The notes beneath the pieces are model-generated. The model was not told the DNA's origin and searched no databases. It saw only the letters and a program-made list of their open reading frames with translations. From the NCBI GenBank assembly GCA_031552405.1, contig JAVBMN010000018.1, forward strand, positions 124,001 to 188,000: DNA of 64,000 bases. The letters are read 5' to 3'. Position 1 is the stretch's first letter; the number at the start of each line of letters is the position of its first letter. Positions 51,326 to 60,205 of the stretch are shown one piece after another. A program made the translations under genes and the position numbers. Origin of the DNA: UBA1794 sp031552405. Lineage in GTDB: Bacteria > Bacteroidota > Bacteroidia > Bacteroidales > Bacteroidaceae.

Positions 51326-51410
51326 AAAAAAAGCATCCCCTGCATTTCTGCGTGGGGATGCTCCAACCTTGTTAATGAAAAACTAACCTAAATTCTTAAT
51401 CTATCTTTTG
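51326..51410 (-). ncRNA. Predicted small RNA 1 with intrinsic terminator
   Basis: On the minus strand TACATTTG (51417-51424; TAnnTTTG) precedes a transcript of about 85 bases. It carries GTTAGTTTTTCAT and CAAGGT (block 51366-51387) and ends in a 9-bp hairpin (51332-51340 with 51354-51362, AGCATCCCC stem) followed by seven U. No -33 element fits. The same block with a different hairpin recurs at 51671-51745, so the conserved element is the single-stranded leader. Not in any family I can name with confidence. Confidence 0.6.
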
Positions 51411-51670
51411 TGTATGCAAATGTAGAGGCTTTTACAGAATCGCACCTCGAATAATACGTAAAAGAGGTCGAATAATACGTAAAGCATGTGTTTTAGTCGC
51501 TTTTTACGTGGTTTTTTGGAAAAAAGACATGTAAATGGGCTGAATCTTTATTGGGAGGATTGCTCTATTTTGTCTTCTTACTCACTCGTTCTGCCTCCTG
51601 TCCTCAATAATTAAGGAAGGTAAGAGGTAGAGAAGCGGCGTTAGTTTTTCCCTGACTGTAGGGGTGGTCT

Positions 51671-51745
51671 AAAAACAGTAATAGCTCGACTCACGTCGAA
51701 CTATTACCTTGCTCATGAAAAACTAACATCAAATTACTTCTTTTG
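51671..51745 (-). ncRNA. Predicted small RNA 2, homologue of small RNA 1
   Basis: On the minus strand TAAACTTG (51752-51759; one mismatch to TAnnTTTG) precedes about 75 bases. The conserved block at 51706-51727 (GTTAGTTTTTCAT, then GAGCAAGGT against TAACAAGGT in copy 1) is followed by a 13-bp hairpin (51678-51690 with 51695-51707) and a short U-run (GTTTTTA). The hairpin sequence is unrelated to that of copy 1, whereas the leader block is nearly identical. Confidence 0.55.
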
Positions 51746-51875
51746 ATGTTGCAAGTTTACAGCTTTCTTTCGAGAGAGAGGTTTATTTATAGATATTATA
51801 GGGCGAAAATCGAATCATCCTACTTTTTAGAGTAATAGATTGACCGAAAAGACTCTTTTGTTGCAGGATTTGAGA

Positions 51876-52751
51876 TTATCGTATCCCGCTTTGGATGAAG
51901 GGAAGTACGTTTGTGAGGCCTTCTTTCCAGTAGATCCATGTGTGTGCACCGTTTCGTACCCGATATTCATGGGGTATGTTCCGGTCGCGCATCAGGATGT
52001 GGAGCAGTGAGTTACCTTTGTACAGGAAATCATCGTCACCGCAGTCTATGTAAAAGCGTACTGCTTTTTTGTAACTTTCCGGGATTTCGGCTACGAGATG
52101 CAGGATACTGTATCGTTCGCGATAATGATCGGTGGTGCGGGGCACGTCGGGGTTGGCAGCGCCGAGGGCTATGCGGTAGCGACTGTTGAAGTCGGCATCA
52201 CTCATTTGATTGATCTGCTCATCGGTGCGTATACCGGCGCTTAGGGCTACGCAAGTCTGAAACAGGTCCGGGCGGTGGATGGCATACAGTAATGCGCCGT
52301 ATCCTCCCATGGAGAATCCTGCGATGGAGCGGTTGTGCTTTCCGGCTGTGACCCGGTAACTGCGTTCGATGAAGGGGATAAACTCCTGGAAGAAATAGTC
52401 CTCGTATGGGCTTTCGCCGTCCAGACTGTTCATGTAATAAGACATGCCGGCATCGGGCATTACAATGATGAAGGGGTCTACATTGCCCGAGGCGATGGCT
52501 CGGTCGGCAATTTGCTGTACTCCTCCTTTCTGTATCCAAGCGGTATGGCTGTCGCCTGCGCCGTGCAGCAGGTACAGGATGGGATAGGTTCTTTGTGAGA
52601 GGTCATAACCAGGCGGCAGGTACACGGAGTAACGCATGGTTTTCTTCATGAGGATGCTTTGGTAGGTGCCCTTCTCGTCGGTCTGACCGTTTTGCGCCCA
52701 TACGCATACCGTAAGAAACAGTGCCAGCCCAAGGGATAAGATCCGTTTCAT
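51876..52751 (-). CDS. Secreted esterase (esterase D / feruloyl-esterase-like alpha/beta hydrolase)
   Basis: A 291-residue exported enzyme (signal peptide ILSLGLALFLTVCVWAQ). The alpha/beta-hydrolase landmarks are in order: oxyanion strand YPILYLLHGAGDSHTAW, nucleophile elbow SIAGFSMGGYGALLYA, an acid region (FYIDCGDDDFLY) and the catalytic His in NGAHTWIYWKEGL. Relatives include feruloyl and acetyl-xylan esterases and S-formylglutathione hydrolase; being exported, a carbohydrate-ester or other polymer substrate is likelier. It stands 26 bp after the DEAD-box helicase gene on the same strand. Confidence 0.88.
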   Translation of the reverse strand: MKRILSLGLALFLTVCVWAQNGQTDEKGTYQSILMKKTMRYSVYLPPGYDLSQRTYPILYLLHGAGDSHTAWIQKGGVQQIADRAIASGNVDPFIIVMPDAGMSYYMNSLDGESPYEDYFFQEFIPFIERSYRVTAGKHNRSIAGFSMGGYGALLYAIHRPDLFQTCVALSAGIRTDEQINQMSDADFNSRYRIALGAANPDVPRTTDHYRERYSILHLVAEIPESYKKAVRFYIDCGDDDFLYKGNSLLHILMRDRNIPHEYRVRNGAHTWIYWKEGLTNVLPFIQSGIR

Positions 52752-52777
52752 TCTTTTCAGAGGAGTGAAGTTACCTA

Positions 52778-54139
52778 TTATTTCTCGCCGGATTTGCGGC
52801 GGTAAAACTTACGGCGCCGGTTGTTGGGCTTGGGGGTATCGGTAGCGGGGGCAGTGGAAACTGCGGGATATTCCTTCTCCTTGCGCGGGGCTTCGGTGTC
52901 TTCTTTCCGTCGGCTCGTTTGCTCGGGTTTTCTTCCTTTCCCACCATGGCGAGAGGAGTGGCGCGAGTCCATCTGACGATACTTGGCGGGGTTGAAATCG
53001 GGTCCTTCACCTACTTCGGCAGGGAGGGGGATGCGGTATATTTCCTTCTCCAGGAAGCGTTCGATATTACGCCACTTGCCCTGATCTTTTTCGTTGACAA
53101 GGGTGATGGCTACTCCGTCGCGGTCGGCACGGGCGGTACGTCCGATGCGGTGTACATAGTCCTCGCTGTCATTGGGCACATCGTAGTTGATAACCAGTAC
53201 GATGTCATCAATGTCGATACCACGCGATACGATGTCGGTAGCTACAAGGATCTGGATGCGCCCGTTCTTGAAGTCGTGCATCACAGCATCGCGCTGAGGC
53301 TGGTCCAGGTCTGAGTGCATCTCGGCCACGTTGAGTTTCATGCGCAGCAGGGATTTGGTTACTTCCTTTACCTTCAGTTTCGAGGAGGAGAAGATGATGG
53401 CGCGTTGCGGCTCTTCGGTTTTGAAGAGGTTGTCTACGATGCGGAGTTTCTGATTTTCGTAGCAGATGTATGCGCTCTGCATGATTTTCTCAGCAGGTTT
53501 GGATACGGCGAGCTTGATCTCCACCGGGTTGCGCAGTATGTTTTTAGAGAGTTTCTGGATGTTATCGGGCATGGTGGCCGAGAAGAGCACGGTTTGCCGT
53601 TCCTGAGGCAGTTGCTTTACCACCTGCATGATGTCTTCGTAGAAGCCCATGTCGAGCATGCGGTCGGCCTCGTCCAGGATGAAGTACGACACGCGTGAGA
53701 GGTCTACATAACCCAAGGCGATATGCGAGAGGAGGCGTCCGGGGGTAGCGATGACGATATCTGCTCCCTGTGTCAATCCGCGTTTCTCCTGCTCAAAACG
53801 TATACCGTCATTTCCTCCGTATACGGGCACACTTGAGAAGGGCACGAAGTAGGAAAATCCTTCCATGTGTTGATCGATTTGTTGTGCCAACTCGCGGGTG
53901 GGGGCCATGATAATGCAATTCACGGCATCCTCCGGATGGCCGTCATTGAGCATGCGGCTCAGCACGGGCAGTATGTAGGCGGCAGTTTTTCCTGTTCCGG
54001 TTTGTGCAATCCCGATGAGGTCTTTTCCTTCAAGGATGGGGGGGATGGTGTGCTCTTGCACCGGGGTACATTCCTCGAAGCGCATGGCATCGAGTGCATC
54101 CAGCACATCGTCGTCTAAGTCAAGTTCCGTAAATTTCAT
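52778..54139 (-). CDS. DEAD-box RNA helicase (RhlE-like)
   Basis: A 453-residue ATP-dependent RNA helicase. Motifs in order: Q motif (FEECTPVQEHTIP), I (AQTGTGKT), Ia (APTRELAQQI), II (ILDEADRML), III (FSATMP), IV-V (FSSSKLKVKEV, ATDIVSRGIDI) and VI (HRIGRTARADR). The last 80 residues are a basic Lys/Arg/Pro tail (RRKEDTEAPRKEKEYP, NNRRRKFYRRKSGEK), as in RhlE and CsdA relatives. It could act in ribosome assembly or RNA turnover. It sits between phoU and the esterase; co-transcription is possible but not obvious because of a 97-bp gap from phoU. Confidence 0.94.
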   Translation of the reverse strand: MKFTELDLDDDVLDALDAMRFEECTPVQEHTIPPILEGKDLIGIAQTGTGKTAAYILPVLSRMLNDGHPEDAVNCIIMAPTRELAQQIDQHMEGFSYFVPFSSVPVYGGNDGIRFEQEKRGLTQGADIVIATPGRLLSHIALGYVDLSRVSYFILDEADRMLDMGFYEDIMQVVKQLPQERQTVLFSATMPDNIQKLSKNILRNPVEIKLAVSKPAEKIMQSAYICYENQKLRIVDNLFKTEEPQRAIIFSSSKLKVKEVTKSLLRMKLNVAEMHSDLDQPQRDAVMHDFKNGRIQILVATDIVSRGIDIDDIVLVINYDVPNDSEDYVHRIGRTARADRDGVAITLVNEKDQGKWRNIERFLEKEIYRIPLPAEVGEGPDFNPAKYRQMDSRHSSRHGGKGRKPEQTSRRKEDTEAPRKEKEYPAVSTAPATDTPKPNNRRRKFYRRKSGEK

Positions 54140-54236
54140 CTCTTCCTGGAGTCAGTAGTTCTTTTTAAGAATGCGCAAAGATACTAATAATCTCCAAAAA
54201 TAGCCACCTCTTCCCCTCCTTTCTGAAGAATGCGCG

Positions 54237-54908
54237 TTACTCGCTGGATTTCTGATGCTTCAGCACCTTGGCATCGATGTAGAAAATGGTCTCCTCGGCC
54301 ATGTTGTTGATGTGGTCTCCAGAGCGTTCGAGCTTGCGGAATACGCTGGTAAGTTCAATGCAAAAGCGGGTGGCTTCGGGGTGCTGCATGGCATAGTCGG
54401 TAAGGATGTGCACGGAGTCGGTGTTGATTTCATCCAACAGGTTGTCCTTCTCGAATACGGAGTTGGCCAGTTCCAGGTTCTCGTCCTGCAGGGCCTTCTG
54501 TGTGGTGGAAAGCATGACAAGCACCTGTTCGAACATTTCTTCTAAACGGAGTTCGGTAAGCAGTATCTGGTCCAGCTTCTCGTCTTGTGTGCGTAGTACG
54601 AAACGTGCCATTCCCTCGGCATAGTCACCTATGCGTTCCAGGTTGTTGTTAATATGGAGGATGGCCAGTGCAAAGCGCAGGTCGATGGCCACGGGGTTAT
54701 ACAGGGCGATGAAGTCTTCCACATCGCTATCTATTTTCAGGTCGTAGGAGTTTACCCTCTTCTCGCGGGCAATGATCTGCTGTGCCACGGTTTTGTCCAG
54801 GGTGAGCACGGCGTTGCGTGATTGTTCAATCTGGTCGTATACCAGTGTCCACATCTCATTTACCTCTTTCTTAAGGGCAGCGAGTTCTGCCTCTACAAAC
54901 TTTACCAT
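54237..54908 (-). CDS. phoU: Phosphate-transport regulator PhoU
   Basis: A 223-residue protein made of two three-helix PhoU domains. Each contains a metal-binding E/DxxxD-type motif (VAIDLRFALAILHINNNLERIGDYAEGMARF; ELTSVFRKLERSGDHINNMAEETIFYIDA). PhoU connects the Pst transporter with the PhoR histidine kinase and represses the phosphate regulon. It closes the pstSCAB-phoU operon, 33 bp after pstB. No phoB/phoR pair is in the window. Confidence 0.94.
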   Translation of the reverse strand: MVKFVEAELAALKKEVNEMWTLVYDQIEQSRNAVLTLDKTVAQQIIAREKRVNSYDLKIDSDVEDFIALYNPVAIDLRFALAILHINNNLERIGDYAEGMARFVLRTQDEKLDQILLTELRLEEMFEQVLVMLSTTQKALQDENLELANSVFEKDNLLDEINTDSVHILTDYAMQHPEATRFCIELTSVFRKLERSGDHINNMAEETIFYIDAKVLKHQKSSE

Positions 54909-54941
54909 ATCTTTTCTTGTTTAATTGTTCTTAGTTACACA

Positions 54942-55694
54942 TTATCCGAAGCGGCCGGTGATGTAGTTCTGGGTAGCTTCTTTCTTGGGATTGGTGAAAA
55001 TCTTCTTTGTATCGTTGTACTCCACCATTTCGCCTAGGTAGAAGAATGCTGTTTTATGACTAACGCGGGCAGCCTGCTGCATATTGTGCGTCACGATGAT
55101 CACGGTGGTCTGACTGCTGAGTTCGCAGATGAGTTCCTCTACCTTTGCGGTGGAGATGGGGTCGAGGGCCGAGGCCGGCTCGTCCATTAGCAGTACGGAA
55201 GGCGCTACGGCCATGGCGCGGGCAATGCAGAGACGCTGCTGCTGTCCTCCGGAGAGGGCGAAGGCTGATTCTTTCAGTTTGTCTTTCACCTCGCCCCACA
55301 GGGCGGCTCCTTTCAGGGTTTCTTCTACGCGGTGGGCGATGAATTCTTTATCTTTCACGCCGTTCACACGGAGGCCATAGGCCACATTCTCGAAGATGCT
55401 CTTGGGAAAGGGGTTGGGGCGCTGGAATACCATGCCCACATCCTTGCGCAGGATGTCCACTTCGATGTGCGGATCGTAAATGTTTTGTCCGTCAATCTGG
55501 ATCTCACCCGTGAGGCGTGAGCCTGGAATCAAGTCGTTCATGCGGTTGAAAAGGCGCAGAAAAGTGGATTTTCCACAGCCCGAAGGGCCTATGAAGGCTA
55601 CTACGTTCTTTTCCTCGATACTCATATCGATATTCTTCAGAGCCTGAAAGTCTCCGTAGTAGAAGTTTACATTCTTTGCTTCGATCTTATTCAT
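54942..55694 (-). CDS. pstB: Phosphate ABC transporter ATP-binding protein
   Basis: The 250-residue ATPase of the phosphate transporter. Walker A GPSGCGKSTFLRLFNRMND, Q-loop VFQRPNPFPKS (the PFP of PstB proteins), signature LSGGQQQRLCIARA, Walker B VLLMDEPASALDP, and the H-loop IIVTHNMQQAARVS. PstB is recognised by its typical FYYGDFQALKNI start and NPF motif. It follows pstA by 13 bases. Confidence 0.96.
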   Translation of the reverse strand: MNKIEAKNVNFYYGDFQALKNIDMSIEEKNVVAFIGPSGCGKSTFLRLFNRMNDLIPGSRLTGEIQIDGQNIYDPHIEVDILRKDVGMVFQRPNPFPKSIFENVAYGLRVNGVKDKEFIAHRVEETLKGAALWGEVKDKLKESAFALSGGQQQRLCIARAMAVAPSVLLMDEPASALDPISTAKVEELICELSSQTTVIIVTHNMQQAARVSHKTAFFYLGEMVEYNDTKKIFTNPKKEATQNYITGRFG

Positions 55695-55707
55695 ATACTT
55701 TTAATGC

Positions 55708-56607
55708 TTATTTGTTTTTAATTTTACGCTCGAAATACTTGCGGAGCGCATTGGCCGAAAGGTTGATAATCAGTACGATGGTGATAAGTACCAGTGCTGT
55801 GCCGTAGGCGATGGGTTGTTGTGCTTCCATGTTGGTACCGCTGGTGGAAACCACATACAGATGGTAGGGCAGTGCCATACATTGATCCAGAATACCGGAA
55901 GGGAGCTTCGGCAGGAAGTAAGCCGCGCAGGTGAAAAGGATGGGAGCCGTTTCGCCGGATACACGACCCAGCGACAGAATAAGCCCTGTAATGACGCGCG
56001 GCATGGCCATAGGAAGCACTACATGCCAGATGGTTTGTATCTTGGTGGCTCCCAGCGCCAGGCTGCCTTCGCGGTAGCTGTCGGGGATGTCCTTCAACGC
56101 CTCTTCCGTAGTACGGATTACGATGGGTAGTGCCAGCAGGCCCAGAGTAAGCGATCCGGCCAGGATGCTGTCCCCGAAGCCCAGAAACCCTACAAAAAGC
56201 GCCATACCGAAGAGCCCGAAGACGATGGAAGGGATTCCGCTCAGGTTGTTTGTCATCATACGGATGAAACGCACTACTCTGCCCTGTGGAGCATACTCGT
56301 TCATATAGATACCGCTCATGATGCCCACGGGGAATGCAAACAATGCACTGCCCAGCATCAGGTAAAACGTACCCACGATGGCGGGAAAGATGCCTCCCTT
56401 CGTCATACCGTCGCGCGGGGCTTCGGTCAGGAATTCCCAGTTGATAACCCCTGCACCCTTATAGATAATAAAGCCCAGGATGCCGAACAGTACTGCCACA
56501 ATAGAGTAACTGAACAGGCGGAATACCAGAAATACCCCTTTCTGTGAGCGGCGTTTGCGGATGCCGTAATTGGCAGGATATTGAATTGTTGTCATAGCGT
56601 ATGTCAT
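55708..56607 (-). CDS. pstA: Phosphate ABC transporter permease PstA
   Basis: A 299-residue inner-membrane protein with six predicted membrane helices. The conserved EAA loop is EEALKDIPDSYREGSLALGATKIQTIWHVVLPMAMPRVITG. It begins MTYAMTTIQYPANYG; the ATG at 56607 follows the pstC stop by one base, and a second in-frame ATG at 56595 is an alternative start. Forms the translocation channel with PstC. Confidence 0.94.
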   Translation of the reverse strand: MTYAMTTIQYPANYGIRKRRSQKGVFLVFRLFSYSIVAVLFGILGFIIYKGAGVINWEFLTEAPRDGMTKGGIFPAIVGTFYLMLGSALFAFPVGIMSGIYMNEYAPQGRVVRFIRMMTNNLSGIPSIVFGLFGMALFVGFLGFGDSILAGSLTLGLLALPIVIRTTEEALKDIPDSYREGSLALGATKIQTIWHVVLPMAMPRVITGLILSLGRVSGETAPILFTCAAYFLPKLPSGILDQCMALPYHLYVVSTSGTNMEAQQPIAYGTALVLITIVLIINLSANALRKYFERKIKNK

Positions 56608-56608
56608 T

Positions 56609-57799
56609 TCATTTATTGCGAGAGGAGATGTACTCCACGCACGAGTTGATAAAGAATGTGATAAAGAACAGGATCACACCCAGCAGGAATAACGCCTCAT
56701 AGTGTGCCCCGCCTGCAGGAGCCTCGCCCAGTTCGGCAGCAATAGTGGCCGGGATGGTACGTAGGGGTTCCAGGATGGAGGTGGGGATCACAGCGGCATT
56801 TCCGGTAACCATCAACACTGCCATCGTTTCGCCAATGGCACGACCAATACCTAGCACTACACCCGAGGTTATACCGGATATTGAGAAGGGTATCACTACC
56901 TTATAAATGGTCTGCCATTTGGTGGCTCCCAGCGCCAGACTAGCCTCACGCATAGAGCGGGGGCAACTGCGCATGGCATCCTCCGCTACGGAGATGATGG
57001 TAGGCAATGCCATGATGGCCAGCACAATACTTCCGGCTAGGCCACTTTCGCCCACAGGAAGGTTGAATACCTGCTGTAGGAACGGTACAATAACTACCAA
57101 CCCAAAGAAACCAAACACCACCGAAGGGATGCCATTCAGTAGCTCGATGAGTGGTTTCAGCGTTTGGCGCACTCCTTCACTGGCTACTTCCGACAGGTAT
57201 ATTGATACCGACAGTCCGAAGGGTAAGGCGAACAGAATGGCAAAGAAACTTACCCATAGCGTACCGCTCAGCAGCGGCAGGATGCCAAACAGGGGCGAAG
57301 GGGTGGCTGTAGGAAACCACTCGGCCCCTAGTAGTACATCGCTTATGGGGATGGTAGGATTGTCAATATATTGTATGTCTGACTCTCCTTCAATGAGTGA
57401 TCCGGGTACGAAGGCCACAATGCCTGGGGTGCGGCGTATGATTTCGGCTATTTTCGTTCCGGCATACTCGTACTCGCTGCCCAGCTCCTCTTCGGTGTAA
57501 TAGGAGGTGAGATCTTCCAAACGGAATACTTTTACGGCCAGATCGGGACCATTCACCTCGCTCCAGTTGGTAAGCTCGTCGTCAAAGAGTTGCTTAATCT
57601 GTTCGCTGCTCAATTTACGTACGGGGTTATCCTTGTGTAAGGCCAGTACATACCCTTTGTCAATGACCTTGTTGCCAAACAAACCCACTGCCTCGCTGAA
57701 CAGGAATCCGATGATCAGCAGGATGACAATGCTTGTAACCATCCCGCTTACTGTCAGCAGGCTGCGGGTTGCTTTCTCCGTTATACTTTTGATTTTCAT
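56609..57799 (-). CDS. pstC: Phosphate ABC transporter permease PstC with a PstS-like insertion
   Basis: A 396-residue permease, longer than E. coli PstC (about 319 aa). The extra sequence (about residues 43-148, between helix 1 and the rest) lies outside the membrane and reads like part of a substrate-binding protein: NPVRKLSSEQIKQLFDDELT at 58-77 matches NPVKRLNREQLEAIFRGKIT in PstS (123-142). The permease domain after residue 160 has the EAA loop EDAMRSCPRSMREASLALGATKW. It precedes pstA. Confidence 0.93.
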   Translation of the reverse strand: MKIKSITEKATRSLLTVSGMVTSIVILLIIGFLFSEAVGLFGNKVIDKGYVLALHKDNPVRKLSSEQIKQLFDDELTNWSEVNGPDLAVKVFRLEDLTSYYTEEELGSEYEYAGTKIAEIIRRTPGIVAFVPGSLIEGESDIQYIDNPTIPISDVLLGAEWFPTATPSPLFGILPLLSGTLWVSFFAILFALPFGLSVSIYLSEVASEGVRQTLKPLIELLNGIPSVVFGFFGLVVIVPFLQQVFNLPVGESGLAGSIVLAIMALPTIISVAEDAMRSCPRSMREASLALGATKWQTIYKVVIPFSISGITSGVVLGIGRAIGETMAVLMVTGNAAVIPTSILEPLRTIPATIAAELGEAPAGGAHYEALFLLGVILFFITFFINSCVEYISSRNK

Positions 57800-57811
57800 A
57801 ATGATCGTTTT

Positions 57812-58663
57812 TTATTGGAGGGGCACAAATCCGTTTTCCTGTACCAGCTTCTGTCCGGAGGTGGACAAGAGGTAATCGATGAATGGGCTCACGGCTTTTT
57901 TATTCTCCACATTGTAATAATAGAACAGCGGGCGCACGATGGGGTATTTCTTATCCATGGCGCTCTTTACACTGGGTAGGGTGTAGGGCTTCCCGTCGTA
58001 CGAGATGGCCAATGCCTTTACGTATGGGTTCAGGTACGCCAAGCCTACATAGCCGATAGCGCCGCGTGTTTGGCGTACCGACTGGATCACAGCTCCCGTG
58101 GCCGGCATGGACAGGGTGCTGCTCATATAGTTGCGGTTTTTCAGTACGCTTTCCTTGAAAAACTCATAAGTACCTGAAGAGGTTTCGCGCGAGTAAACTA
58201 CAATTTTCCGGTCTTCACCACCTACTTCTTTCCAGTTGGTGATCTTTCCGCGGAAGATAGCCTCCAGTTGCTCGCGATTAAGCCTCTTTACGGGGTTTTG
58301 CGGATGTACGATGACGGCCAGTGCATCGTAGGCTACAATGACTTCTGTGACTTCCATTTTGGCTTTTTTCAGCTTCATTTTTTCACTAAACTTAATGGCA
58401 CGCGAGGCCATAGCAATGTCCGTAGTCCCGTCCATCAGGGCCGAGATACCTACGCCCGTTCCACCTCCTGTCACGGTTATATTGGCGCGGGGGTGCACCT
58501 TGAGGTACGTTTCCGAGAACTCTTGTGTGAGGGGTAGTACGGTGTCGCTTCCCTTGATGCGTTGGGCATAAGCCCCGCTCAGCGAGAAGAGCAGCATACA
58601 GCCCGTAAAGAGGCTTCGTAACAGCACGGTGCAGAGGTTCTTTTTCTTCATTTTTGCAATCAC
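57812..58663 (-). CDS. pstS: Phosphate-binding protein PstS
   Basis: A 283-residue periplasmic protein with a signal peptide (SLFTGCMLLFSLSGAYAQ). The phosphate-ligand loops are visible: KGSDTVLPL (N-terminal Ser/Asp/Thr), TVTGGGTGVGISALMDGTTDIAMASR, and SRETSSGTYEFF (Arg-Glu-Thr-Ser-Ser-Gly-Thr). The C-terminal lobe ends QKLVQENGFVPL. Two in-frame ATGs near the start (58663; 58651) give similar signal peptides. It is the first gene of the operon, below an array of TTACAA half-sites. Confidence 0.95.
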   Translation of the reverse strand: MIAKMKKKNLCTVLLRSLFTGCMLLFSLSGAYAQRIKGSDTVLPLTQEFSETYLKVHPRANITVTGGGTGVGISALMDGTTDIAMASRAIKFSEKMKLKKAKMEVTEVIVAYDALAVIVHPQNPVKRLNREQLEAIFRGKITNWKEVGGEDRKIVVYSRETSSGTYEFFKESVLKNRNYMSSTLSMPATGAVIQSVRQTRGAIGYVGLAYLNPYVKALAISYDGKPYTLPSVKSAMDKKYPIVRPLFYYYNVENKKAVSPFIDYLLSTSGQKLVQENGFVPLQ

Positions 58664-58679
58664 TTATTGATTTCAGCAG

Positions 58680-58785
58680 CGAAAGTAGCGCCATCATCTT
58701 ACAAAAGGATTACAATGAAGTTACATCTTTTGTTCTCCCCTTTAGGCTTAAAAGGTTTGAAACTCAGGTTACAACCGTGTTACAA
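58680..58785 (-). promoter_or_regulatory. Pho-box-like array and promoter upstream of pstS
   Basis: TTACAA-type hexamers occur at 58699, 58710 and 58721 (the third TTACAT), exactly 11 bp apart, and again at 58769 and 58780, also 11 bp apart. Eleven-base spacing of direct half-sites is the hallmark of PhoB/PhoP boxes. A TACTTTCG element (58680-58687 on the minus strand, one mismatch to TAnnTTTG) lies 11 bp from the nearest half-site, matching the position of a Pho box relative to its promoter. The 307-bp gap 58664-58970 holds nothing else. Confidence 0.6.
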
Positions 58786-58970
58786 CTTTCTTTCTTCGTG
58801 TGCGTTGTGCGAATATTGGCAATCCGGATATTGCGCAGATTTGCTCTTTATAGTTTGTCTACTATTAGAATAAGATATATCTTTGTCCGGATAAGTTAAG
58901 CACTGCACCTGCTGGGGAGGGGATGAACGGTGTGATTTGGAACTTTTATCTATAACAAAAATAGTATGCT

Positions 58971-59912
58971 ATGAAGCACTTTAAGAAAACTTCTTTAAAA
59001 TGGATGGCCTTTATGGCTGTGTGTCTTTTCTCATTTTCCTTATCCTCTTGTGGCGATGATGACGATGATGGAAGTGTGGGGAAAACTACACAGGAGGTAA
59101 GTAATCAGTTGGTAGGCATCTGGGGAATCAGCCAGGAACAAATCATAAGGAAGAAGAATGGAGTAAAGGTGTATTCTTATACGTATGACAGTGATAGTTA
59201 TTTTTATTTTATATTTCACTCAAATGGCACATTCGAGTACTGGGATGGGTCTTCTGAATATGAACTCCCTGCCGGGATGTGGTCAAACAAAAAAGAAGTT
59301 GTTACTCTTGTCTTTAAGGATGATTATTATCCGGAGACTTCCTTCAAGTTAACCACAAGCAAGAGCTTTCTAACAGAGTATTCTTATTCTTACACTGAAG
59401 ACGGGGCTGATTACGAAGAATCTTATATAGATACATACATAAAGATTGGCGCTGTTCCATCACTCACCAACAAGCTGCTTGGTATCTGGAAAGTTGAGCA
59501 CGAAACAGGTTGGAGGAAGAAGAACGGAAAGACCGTACTGACATTTGATGAAGATGCCACATCGAAGCAATACATGCAGTTCAACCCGAACGGAATGTTC
59601 GAAAACTATGGTACATATTGGTACGTGTGTGGCATATGGGCGTCTGAAAAGAACTCGGTGAAAGTGTGGAGAACAAATATCCGTGATTACTACGAATACA
59701 AAATACTATCGCTTACAAACTCCCAACTTGTGTATGAATACAATTCCGGAGAAACAAAGGAGGGAGAAGATACATATGAGTACTACGAAAAGATAACATG
59801 TAAGAAGATTGACGCTTCTCAAAGAACTATTAGCATCCCCTTAGAAAGCAATAGCAGCAAAATGGAAAAAGGCAGGTATTTATTCAGGAATGGTATTCAA
59901 CCCAATCCTTGA
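58971..59912 (+). CDS. Lipoprotein with two lipocalin-like domains
   Basis: A 313-residue lipoprotein (signal segment ending LSSCGDDDDD; the acidic run after the Cys is a surface-export signal in Bacteroidetes). Two similar halves follow: residues about 45-160 (NQLVGIWGISQEQIIRKKNGVKV ... FIFHSNGTFEYWDG) and 165-285 (NKLLGIWKVEHETGWRKKNGKT ... FNPNGMFENYG). The shared 'LLGIW' opening and 'F..NG.F.Y' strand are those of Bacteroidetes lipocalin-like domains. It is a lone plus-strand gene divergent from pstS; the ligand is unknown. Confidence 0.82.
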   Translation: MKHFKKTSLKWMAFMAVCLFSFSLSSCGDDDDDGSVGKTTQEVSNQLVGIWGISQEQIIRKKNGVKVYSYTYDSDSYFYFIFHSNGTFEYWDGSSEYELPAGMWSNKKEVVTLVFKDDYYPETSFKLTTSKSFLTEYSYSYTEDGADYEESYIDTYIKIGAVPSLTNKLLGIWKVEHETGWRKKNGKTVLTFDEDATSKQYMQFNPNGMFENYGTYWYVCGIWASEKNSVKVWRTNIRDYYEYKILSLTNSQLVYEYNSGETKEGEDTYEYYEKITCKKIDASQRTISIPLESNSSKMEKGRYLFRNGIQPNP

Positions 59913-60205
59913 AAAGGTGAATATTTTCTTTAATATTACAATATATGAGACTTTTGAGAAATATTCTCCCTCGTGTTGTTTATAACTTCTTATGTGGGCG
60001 GCGCATCTGGTAATCTCGCAAGAACATTATGCGTGCCTTTATTACAAATCTAACAGCCATTTCCCATCTTGGGATGACTGACTATCATTCATTTCTATTA
60101 TTTTATGATTCCAATACTTCGAATTATGAAGCAATAGGGTTCTGTAATAAATTGATTAATAATGAAATTGTTGCTAGTGGAGTTGTTTTTGCATCACTAG
60201 TAATT

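Noticed and set aside
51366..51727. Tiny plus-strand frames ATGAAAAACTAA (MKN) inside both conserved blocks at 51.38 and 51.72 kb
   Set aside because: The direction is opposite to the promoter and terminator signals. A three-codon frame is an unlikely leader peptide, and the identity is better explained by a small RNA on the minus strand.
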